10,924 nt of DNA from Candidatus Zixiibacteriota bacterium (GTDB lineage: Bacteria; Zixibacteria; MSB-5A5; GN15; FEB-12): the NCBI GenBank assembly GCA_022570975.1, contig JACZYS010000051.1, positions 1 through 10,924 on the forward strand. Direction: 5' to 3'. The notes beneath the pieces are model-generated. The model did not search any database and was not told the origin of the DNA. It worked only from the letters and a program-made list of their open reading frames with translations. Numbering within the stretch: position 1 is the stretch's first letter; each line of letters opens with the position of its first letter. Below are positions 1 through 6,500 of the stretch, one piece after another. The translations under genes were made by a program, and so were the position numbers.

Positions 1-33
1 CCGATTGTGGCTGTGGTTCCTTCCACTCTTATC

Positions 34-53
34 CATTCGTGTTCATTAGTGTA
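34..53. repeat. Tandem 10-mers CATTCGTGTT / CATTAGTGTA, possible dispersed repeat fragment
   Basis: Two 10-base units (34-43 and 44-53) differing at two positions sit in the spacer downstream of accC. Strings of this ATTCGTGTTCATT style recur in intergenic DNA of many bacterial genomes, as I recall, so this may be part of a dispersed element reaching past the left edge. No coding sequence could be assigned to 1-91. Confidence 0.3.
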
Positions 54-91
54 TTTCAATTCAGCTGGAACGGTCACTGATGCCTCCCTGT

Positions 92-1573
92 TTATCCGTT
101 CTCAGAATCTATCTGAGCTACCGGTTCTTCTGTTTGCTGTGATGCTGAATCCGAAGATTTGTCTTCCGTGATTATTTCAGCGTTTTTTTTTAGTGAGAGA
201 GTTATTTTGCTCTCTGGGGAATCTTTTGGTCTGTTCTTCATATATCTATCAAGAAAATTATTATCATATTTTCCGGCAACAAAATCCGGATTATGAAAGA
301 TTTCTTTGTGAAATTCAATTGTTGTCGGGACACCCTCGACAATAAATTCATCCAGAGCTCTTCTCATTCTGGTCATAGCTTCATGTCTGGTGCGCGCTTT
401 AATTATCAGTTTGGCAACCATGGAGTCATAATTTGGCGGAATGTTATAACCGGTGTAAACGGCAGTATCAACTCTTACGCCCGGCCCGCCGGGAATGTTT
501 AAAGCTGTAATTTTCCCCGGAGTCGGTCTGAAATCATTCTCTACATCCTCTGCATTTATTCGGCATTCAATTACGGCAAATCTTGGTTTGATATCTTTCT
601 GTTTATATTCCAGCTTTTGGCCCATAGCCACCAGAATCTGGTCTTTGACCAGGTCAACTTCGTAAGCCTCTTCGGTAACCGGATGCTCCACCTGTATTCT
701 TGTATTCATTTCCATGAAATAAAAATTGCGGGCATCATCAACTAAGAACTCAATCGTTCCCGCACCCTGATAACCAACCATTTCTGCTCCTTTTAAAGCA
801 GCCTTCCCCATTTTTTCTCTGAGTTCGGGTGTCATAATGGGGGACGGTGTTTCTTCAATCAGTTTCTGGTGCCTTCGCTGAATGGAGCAGTCTCTCTCTC
901 CAAAATGGAAAAAATTACCAAATTTGTCACCCATCAGTTGAATTTCAACATGGTGAGGACCTATGATTAGTCTTTCAAGATAAAGGCGGGAGTCACCAAA
1001 AGAGTTACCGGCCTCTGTGGAAGCTACATTGAAGCCCCTTTCCAGCTCGGCATCATCGTAGCAGATCCTCATTCCTTTACCGCCTCCGCCGGAGACAGCT
1101 TTTAAAATAATCGGATACCCTAATTCATTGGCAATTATTCGGGCATCTTCAAATGATGCGACAACCCCTTCTGAACCGGGAATTGTTGCAACTCCGGCTT
1201 TTCTCATCAGCTCTTTTGCTTTGACCTTGTCACCCAGTTCTCTTATCTGAGTCGGGGTTGGTCCAATAAAGGCAATATTACAAGACTCACAGATTTCCGC
1301 GAAATCCGCATTTTCAGCAAGGAATCCATATCCGGGATGAATCGCACCGGCATTTGTTATTTCTGCGGCGGCTATTATTCTTTTGGGATCTAAGTAAGAG
1401 AGACTGGCCTGAGGCGGGCCAATGCAGATATCTTCATCAGCAAAACGGACATGGAGGGCGTCGGCATCAATATCGGAATATACGGCTACTGTTTTCAAGC
1501 CAAGTTCACGGCAGGCCCTGATTATTCTAAGAGCTATTTCGCCTCTATTGGCCACTAATACCTTGTCAAACAC
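92..1573 (-). CDS. accC: Acetyl-CoA carboxylase, biotin carboxylase subunit
   Basis: Biotin carboxylase uses ATP and bicarbonate to carboxylate biotin on the carrier protein, the first half-reaction of acetyl-CoA carboxylase in fatty acid synthesis (cytoplasm). The 493-residue product opens with the family's usual N-terminus (MFDKVLVANRGEIALRI). It shows the ATP-grasp glycine loop GGGGKGM (162-168), ERDCSIQRRHQK (226-237) and the catalytic stretch EMNTRIQVEHPVTE (288-301). K116, E288, N290, R292, E296 and R338 match the E. coli numbering. The start is GTG at 1573-1571, preceded 10 nt upstream by GAGGGAG (1590-1584). The usual length is about 450; the last ~43 residues (from about 450) are a polar, acidic, low-complexity tail of unknown role. 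accB often sits just before accC, but here there is only a leader and a gap upstream. A pyruvate or acyl-CoA carboxylase biotin carboxylase subunit cannot be fully excluded, because these share the fold. Family assignment is very secure; the exact partner is inferred. Confidence 0.96.
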   Translation of the reverse strand: MFDKVLVANRGEIALRIIRACRELGLKTVAVYSDIDADALHVRFADEDICIGPPQASLSYLDPKRIIAAAEITNAGAIHPGYGFLAENADFAEICESCNIAFIGPTPTQIRELGDKVKAKELMRKAGVATIPGSEGVVASFEDARIIANELGYPIILKAVSGGGGKGMRICYDDAELERGFNVASTEAGNSFGDSRLYLERLIIGPHHVEIQLMGDKFGNFFHFGERDCSIQRRHQKLIEETPSPIMTPELREKMGKAALKGAEMVGYQGAGTIEFLVDDARNFYFMEMNTRIQVEHPVTEEAYEVDLVKDQILVAMGQKLEYKQKDIKPRFAVIECRINAEDVENDFRPTPGKITALNIPGGPGVRVDTAVYTGYNIPPNYDSMVAKLIIKARTRHEAMTRMRRALDEFIVEGVPTTIEFHKEIFHNPDFVAGKYDNNFLDRYMKNRPKDSPESKITLSLKKNAEIITEDKSSDSASQQTEEPVAQIDSENG

Positions 1574-1590
1574 TTATAACTGTCTCCCTC

Positions 1591-1635
1591 AAAAATAGGT
1601 TATACCCAACATTTTGGGTTTTACACCTATATTTT
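1591..1635 (-). promoter_or_regulatory. Two-part hairpin in the accC leader
   Basis: An outer stem pairs AAAAATAGGT (1591-1600) with ACCTATATTTT (1625-1635), ten pairs with one bulged base. Inside it, ACCCAA (1604-1609) pairs perfectly with TTGGGT (1614-1619) across a CATT loop. The structure ends one base before the Shine-Dalgarno sequence (1590-1584). In the minus-strand RNA its 3' arm ends in a run of U. It could be a 5' stabilising hairpin or an attenuator-like control element of accC; a terminator of something upstream is also possible. The pairing is seen directly; the function is inferred. Confidence 0.45.
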
Positions 1636-1647
1636 ACTGTAATATTT

Positions 1648-1675
1648 AATATAAGAGATAATTATCAAATGACAA
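1648..1675 (-). promoter_or_regulatory. Candidate sigma70-type promoter of accC
   Basis: Read on the minus strand, TTGTCA (1675-1670) is followed after 16 bp by TATATT (1653-1648), each matching consensus at five of six positions. It would start transcription near 1641, giving a leader of about 68 nt before the GTG start. The region is AT-rich, so chance matches are easy, and the promoter consensus of this phylum is not known to me. Confidence 0.4.
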
Positions 1676-1960
1676 CAGGAAATGGAGTGGGGTACTGCTC
1701 TGCTTTGAGGGAAAGGGGGGATTTAGGGAATTATTATGTAATATAAGTCGATTAACCAAGATTGGCAAATATTGAATGATATTAATCAAAAAAACATCTT
1801 TTTCAGAAATTCCAATTTATATAGTTGTGAATTGTTTCAATTAATAAGACGAAAACTGGATACAGTATTTTCAGTCAAACTAAACTATTTTAACTACCAC
1901 TGTAAATTGGATGTTTAAGGGTTGTGCTGATCCTGTATTCATCGATTATACTGATATACT
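1676..1960. other. AT-rich gap with no recognisable gene
   Basis: I find no credible ORF, RNA gene or terminator between the accC promoter and the dockerin relic. The one local oddity is a G-rich patch on the plus strand, with G-runs at 1689-1692, 1709-1711, 1715-1720 and 1726-1728, in otherwise AT-rich sequence. Any upstream part of the gene that left the dockerin relic at 1961-2061 is decayed beyond recognition here. Confidence 0.6.
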
Positions 1961-2061
1961 GACATCAATGGAGACTGTGATGTCAAGGTTGCCGATTTAA
2001 CTCATCGTCTCGATTAAATATTTGAGGCGGATCAGATCTGGTTTGTGGTTGTGTCGAATAG
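1961..2061 (+). pseudogene. Relic of a C-terminal dockerin domain
   Basis: From 1961 the plus strand reads DINGDCDVKVADLT, an EF-hand loop of dockerin type (D at 1, N at 3, D at 5, D at 12). It continues H-R-L-D, then a stop (TAA, 2014-2016), then I-F-E. In dockerins of these phyla the same stretch commonly reads T-Y-L-V-D-Y-L-F-E-G-G, so TAA corresponds to the second Tyr. After the E codon, adding a single G restores the frame, giving GGSDLVCGCVE followed by TAG at 2059-2061, a natural-looking protein end. So this is a dockerin C-terminus broken by one stop and one single-base deletion. The rest of the gene is not recognisable upstream. The motif and lesions are seen directly; the comparison sequence is from memory of dockerins in FCB-type genomes. 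Confidence 0.65.
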
Positions 2062-2132
2062 AATTCTTGTATAAGAATTTTCAGTTTGGCTCATTCTCAT
2101 TTAGTCATGCTACAATTCTAAAGGAGTTCACT

Positions 2133-2279
2133 ATGACCAGACATCAATTGCTGTTTCTTGTTAAAGTACTCAATCAACAACTCATCAATGATAGAAATTC
2201 ATTTATTGCACTGACAGGTGCAGACAAAATAAAAAAAGTGACTGACACCATATGGCAAAATGTATACATTTTTGTATAA
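2133..2279 (+). CDS. Small ORF with perfect ribosome site, unknown
   Basis: A 48-codon frame starts at ATG 2133, six bases after a full AAGGAG (2121-2126), the best ribosome site in the window. The product starts MTRHQLLFLVKVLNQQ and ends WQNVYIFV. It is mildly basic, with a short hydrophobic stretch near the N-terminus but no clear signal peptide or membrane helix. I do not recognise it. The frame stays open upstream to 2022, but that part overlaps the dockerin relic and has no ribosome site, so the inner start is preferred. It could be a real small protein or the surviving first part of a decayed gene, since the region also holds a pseudogene. Confidence 0.3.
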   Translation: MTRHQLLFLVKVLNQQLINDRNSFIALTGADKIKKVTDTIWQNVYIFV

Positions 2280-2397
2280 TTTTATTGCGTTTGCCGAAAT
2301 TTGTCATTTATTTTATTGTAAGATATTTGACAAGACAAAATTGCTTTTAGGAACATTTATATCAATATGGTGAAGTCATCATTAGAGAGAAAATGGT

Positions 2398-2655
2398 ATG
2401 GGGACAGGCAATGTGAAATATTCTGTCAGAGTTAACAAATCTATCCGCCTGTTTGTGATTATTAATATTCTGAAGGATAAAGAAAAAATTAACACCAAAG
2501 AACTCGTAAAAATGCTTCATGTCTCTGAGAGAACGGTATATAGAGACATTAAGGATCTCAAAAACATCGGTATTCCCATTTATTCAAAAGAAAACAGGTT
2601 AATGCTGGATGCTGATACATGGGATGCCTGGAGTGCCAAGCATTTCTTGAAATAA
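2398..2655 (+). CDS. Small winged helix-turn-helix regulator (HTH_11/YafY-like, no WYL domain)
   Basis: The 85-residue protein is essentially one DNA-binding domain. After a basic N-terminal helix (14-26), helix 2 lies at about 33-40 (TKELVKML), and the recognition helix holds SERTVYRDIKDL (43-54), the hallmark of DeoR/YafY-type HTH_11 domains. A short wing follows (IGIPIYSKENRLML, 57-70). YafY-family regulators usually continue with a WYL ligand domain to 220-320 residues. Here the frame ends after DTWDAWSAKHFLK, and the next 120 bases encode nothing WYL-like in any forward frame, so it is either naturally minimal or truncated. ATG 2398 follows a GAGAGA purine stretch (2384-2389). A TTGACA at 2327-2332 could be a -35 element, but no convincing -10 follows. 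It precedes the DUF1801 gene by 121 bases on the same strand. Its target is unknown; self-control or control of the neighbour is possible. Confidence 0.8.
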   Translation: MGTGNVKYSVRVNKSIRLFVIINILKDKEKINTKELVKMLHVSERTVYRDIKDLKNIGIPIYSKENRLMLDADTWDAWSAKHFLK

Positions 2656-2776
2656 TCGCTCCGTTCAATTTTACTCAAAATCATATATGAGCTGTTGACT
2701 TACCCACAATGATAATACATCATCTTTCCGGTATAGTTAAATCAAAAATCCAAAATCTAAGGCGTGGCAAGCAAAT

Positions 2777-3193
2777 ATGGCCGAGAATAAAACCAAACCC
2801 ACTAAGAAAAATGCGGAGAGCATTATTACAAAAATTGGTGATGCTCAAAAAGAAAAAGACTGCAAGACAATATTAATGCTGATGAAAAAAATTACAAAAG
2901 AAAAAGCAGTATTGTGGGGTGATTCATTAATAGGCTTTGGGACTTATCATTATAAGTATGACAGTGGAAGAGAAGGTGATTATTTCTTGACCGGTTTTTC
3001 ACCAAGAAAAGAAAACATCAGCATTTATATTATACCCGGATTTGAAAAACATGAAAGATTAATGAAGAAATTAGGGAAACATAAGACCGGAAAAAGTTGC
3101 TTGTATATCAAGAAATTGGATGACATAAATCTCAAACTGCTTGAAACGTTAATCAGAGATTCTGTTGAACAAATGAAGAAAAGATATAAGTAA
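2777..3193 (+). CDS. DUF1801 domain protein
   Basis: The 138-residue protein matches the DUF1801 (YdhG-like) family along its whole length: the start MAENKTKPT, LWG (46-48), IGFGTYHYKYDSGREGD (52-68), GFSPRK (73-78) and GKHKTGKSCLYIKKLDDI (100-117), followed by an amphipathic C-terminal helix. These are small soluble cytoplasmic proteins with no established biochemical role. There is no signal peptide or membrane segment. The start at 2777 fits the family N-terminus, although the ribosome site is weak. It lies 121 bases after the winged-helix gene, far enough for its own promoter; a TATAGT at 2732-2737 is a possible -10 without a good -35. The product is lysine-rich, in line with the AT-rich codon use around it. 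Confidence 0.88.
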   Translation: MAENKTKPTKKNAESIITKIGDAQKEKDCKTILMLMKKITKEKAVLWGDSLIGFGTYHYKYDSGREGDYFLTGFSPRKENISIYIIPGFEKHERLMKKLGKHKTGKSCLYIKKLDDINLKLLETLIRDSVEQMKKRYK

Positions 3194-3359
3194 TATTATA
3201 ATTTGAATCTGAGGGACGTTTTGGTAATTCCTCTTTGTTGTCTGAAAGTGTTATACAAGTAAATTAATTTATCAATTAAGGGCCATAAATTTAGCTGGTA
3301 ATTTGTCTTATGAGTTGGTTTCAATTGTCTGATGTTATCATTCCTGTTGTGGACCTATA

Positions 3360-3376
3360 GTCTTGATAGACAAGAC
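3360..3376. promoter_or_regulatory. Operator-like palindrome GTCTTG-N5-CAAGAC
   Basis: Perfect six-base arms (3360-3365 and 3371-3376) around ATAGA form a dyad of typical transcription-factor size. It lies about 220 bases before the giant gene and between two similar 13-mers, TTGTCTGATGTTA (3325-3337) and TTGTCAGATGTTT (3388-3400). No regulator is known for it; the winged-helix protein encoded at 2398 is a nearby candidate. Confidence 0.25.
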
Positions 3377-3405
3377 ACTACAGAACTTTGTCAGATGTTT
3401 GTTAA

Positions 3406-3423
3406 TTGACAAAACTTGGTCAA
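3406..3423. promoter_or_regulatory. Operator-like dyad TTGAC-N8-GTCAA
   Basis: Five-base perfect arms (3406-3410 and 3419-3423) form a second dyad, 30 bases after the first. The left arm overlaps a TTGACA that could act as a -35 box. The best -10 match (TAAGAA at 3427) is spaced only about 15 bases away, so a promoter here is weakly supported. Confidence 0.2.
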
Positions 3424-3594
3424 AGCTAAGAATCTTCTTGGTTATAAAAGGTTATATATTATATTATCTTAGATATTGACGTAGTAAATTCAGTAATAAA
3501 GTTTTCATACTTAAAGATTACATTTCTTGAATGGGCTATATGTACACTGTCTTGCTAAGAAAATTGTAAAAAAACAATCTAATCTGGGGTCCAA

Positions 3595-6500
3595 ATGTCA
3601 AAAGTAGTTAAGTTATTTTTGCTCTTATTGTCAGTACTCGTTATTGTATCATCAAACATCCTATCTGCTGAAACTAAAACAAAATCAAAAACAATTGATG
3701 TTAAGAAAATATTGGAAGAGAGTTCCACAATTTCCGGTGGCGCTGCTATTGATATCAATACTATAGACAATATAACAATCGAAGAATCTCAAATTTCTCC
3801 AGTTAAAAGAGGAAATTACTCAGTACAGGAGCTGCCAGGAGCTGCCGGTCTCCTTTTTATTGACATTGTAGGAGATAATGATGGATTCGGATATGGTAAT
3901 AGCTTTGTCCCGGACGGAGGATTTTTACCATTAACAAATGACCCAATAGCCAACTGGTTTTTTGACAATAGAAGCGGCTCAGAAGTTAATGACCCGAGAG
4001 CAGTATATACGGATGCAGAACCGGTAAAGAGAACCGGTAGTAGTTGGGCGTCACGTCCCAATTATGATCATTTCTTTAACCCAGCATGGTTTAGCTCAAT
4101 TGATAGTGGAGTATTTACGATTGATATGTCCGGAGTTCAGCAATTTCAAGGAATGTGCCCCGGCAATCCAGACGCAAGAGATACATTGAAACTTGATGGC
4201 GTTGACATAAAATCGTTTTATGAGCTGAATCAATCTACTTGGGGATCTGGACTCATCAGGATTTCATTGGCAAATACTATCATTAATGACGGTCAGCTCA
4301 ATGTTGATATCTTTCAATACATTACCTGCGGAGTTGCCGGCGATGCTTTTGCAATTGATTATTCAACTCTGGAAGTTTACGGAACGGCATCTGCTCCTAC
4401 TGTCCCAATACTGATATCACCTGCCGCTGGTTCAACTTTAGCAACTGATTTACCAGCATTTAGCTGGTCGGGCAACGGTTTCATTTATGTTTTCCAAATT
4501 AGTACTGAAATTAGTTTTGATTCAATTCATTTTGAGGCATTTCCTGTTGATACGTCATTCTTGATGCCTCAATCTCTATCTCCCGATGCATATTTTTGGA
4601 GGGTGTCAGCATTTAATATTTCAGGAGATTTTAGCGGGTATTCAAATGTATTTGCTTTTACAATCCCAACTCCGCCGAATGCAGATTTTATCGGATCGCC
4701 TTTAGACGGTATGGCACCTCTTCAAGTGAATTTTACAGATTTATCAAGCGGTGATATTTTTTCGTGGCTTTGGGATTTTGGTGACAGTACATTTTCTGAA
4801 AGTCAAAATCCGACACATATTTATAACTCTCCGGGAAATTATTCAGTCAGTTTAACTGCAATCGGAGCTACCAGTAGTTCTTCGATCTCAAAGAAAGATT
4901 ACATCGCGGTATTACCGGCAAATAATCCTCCAATCTGGGATTCTACTCCTAGTCAGTCGATTTTAGAAGATTCTGTTTTAAATTTCAACGTTTCTGCATC
5001 TGATCTTGATGGCGACCAGCTCTTCCTTTCAACTGTCTTGCTTCCGGTTGGTGCCAACTTTACGGATAATGGAGATGGGACAGGAAGCTTCAGCTGGAAA
5101 CCTGGTTTCAATCAGGCTGCCAGCTATTCCCTAGGATTCTTTGCGTCTGATGGATCTCTTGTCGACACTCAAACTGTCAATGTAACTGTAATCAATAATG
5201 ACCGGCCACCGGACATTGACTCAATTGGACCAAAGTCTGTAACTGTTGGAAACAATCTTAATTTTTCGGTTTACGGCTTTGACCCGGATTATGAAGTTAT
5301 TTTCCTGTTTCATTCTGCACTTCCCGGCAATGCAACTTTTACTGTAGATTCATCATTATCGCCCGGCGTTGGAGGTACATTTGACTGGAATCCTACCTTA
5401 AGCGATGTGGGTGTTGATACGGTCACGTTTTATCTTTTAAATGGTGCGTTTAGAAGCGAAGCTGCAGAAGGTTCCGATTCGGAAGTTGTTGTAATTACTG
5501 TCCTAACGGCAAATAACCCACCAATTCTTTCTGCAATTGGGAACAAGTCTGTATCAGAAAATATGAATTTAAATTTTACCGTTTCTGCAACAGACCCGGA
5601 TAAAGATTCCATAATTCTAACCGTACCTGCTCTGCCCGCCGGGGCAACATTTGTTGACAATGGCAACGGAACAGGAATTTTTGACTGGACACCGAGTTTC
5701 GACCAAGGGGGGGAGGTTCATAATGTTACATTTATGGCCACAGACGGATCTCTTACGGTCTCGGAAGTTGTAGCAATTACCGTTACAAACGTCAACCGTC
5801 CGCCGGTTCTGGATTCAATTGGCACTAAAACTACATTTGAAAATTTAGAACTCTTTTTTGAGGTAACCGGATCTGACCCGGATAATAACATTTTGTCACT
5901 TACTACATCTGTTCTTCCAGAAGGTGCTTCATTTTATGATAAAGGCACCGGGTATTTTAGCTGGGTACCAACTTTTGATCAGAGTGGAGGTTACAATATA
6001 ACTTTCTATCTAACCGATGACAGCATGGCTGTTGACTCTGAAGTCGTCACTATTATTGTTAATGACGTCAACCGTCCACCGGTTTTTAACCTTTATGAAC
6101 CCAGGTCAGTTGAAGAAGGGGAAAACATCCAACTTCTGATTTCTGCAGTAGACCCCGATGAAACAATTACAACATATAGTACGGCCGCACTTCCTGCCGG
6201 GGCATCATTCTCTGACACTCAAATTGGATTTGCCTTTTTTGATTGGATACCTGACTTTACTCAAGCAGGAAAATATGACATAACATTCTACGCCTCAGAT
6301 GGTGAATTAGAAGATACAATGGTTGTTACAATAACCGTAAACAACGTAAATCAAGCGCCGGTCTTGGACCAAATTGGAAATCAATCTGTTAATGAAAGTG
6401 AAAACTTAGGATTTATTGTAAGTGCCACGGATGAAGATGACGAAAGTTTGTCATATTCAACATCACCTTTGCCAGACGGTGCAATATTCTCTCTGGAAGA

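Larger units (their letters stand above)
3194..3594. other. Non-coding upstream region of the giant surface protein gene
   Basis: These 401 AT-rich bases hold no credible ORF or RNA gene. They contain two short dyads (3360-3376 and 3406-3423), a pair of near-identical 13-mers (3325-3337 and 3388-3400) and a very AT-rich stretch with TATAAA at 3443-3448. No clear sigma70 promoter can be assigned: TTGACA (3406-3411) and TTGACG (3476-3481) lack a well-spaced -10. This is presumably the control region of the gene starting at 3595. Confidence 0.5.

Noticed and set aside
1..91. Possible accB or other gene entering from the left edge
   Set aside because: Frames here are too short to judge and none resembles a biotin carrier; no start with a ribosome site is visible.
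293..502. 69-codon plus-strand ORF inside accC
   Set aside because: It is antisense to a highly conserved gene, with no ribosome site or recognisable product.
2022..2279. 85-codon ORF starting MRRIRSGLW on the plus strand
   Set aside because: Its first part is the out-of-frame reading of the dockerin relic and has no ribosome site; only the inner ATG at 2133 has support.
2656..2776. Frameshifted WYL domain continuing the winged-helix gene
   Set aside because: The forward frames after the stop give only short peptides with no WYL-like pattern, and the DUF1801 gene begins at 2777.
2329..3377. Shared 9-mer GACAAGACA upstream of the winged-helix gene (2329-2337) and of the giant gene (3369-3377)
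   Set aside because: A few shared 9-mers are expected by chance in about 1 kb of AT-rich non-coding DNA, so it is not evidence for a common operator by itself.
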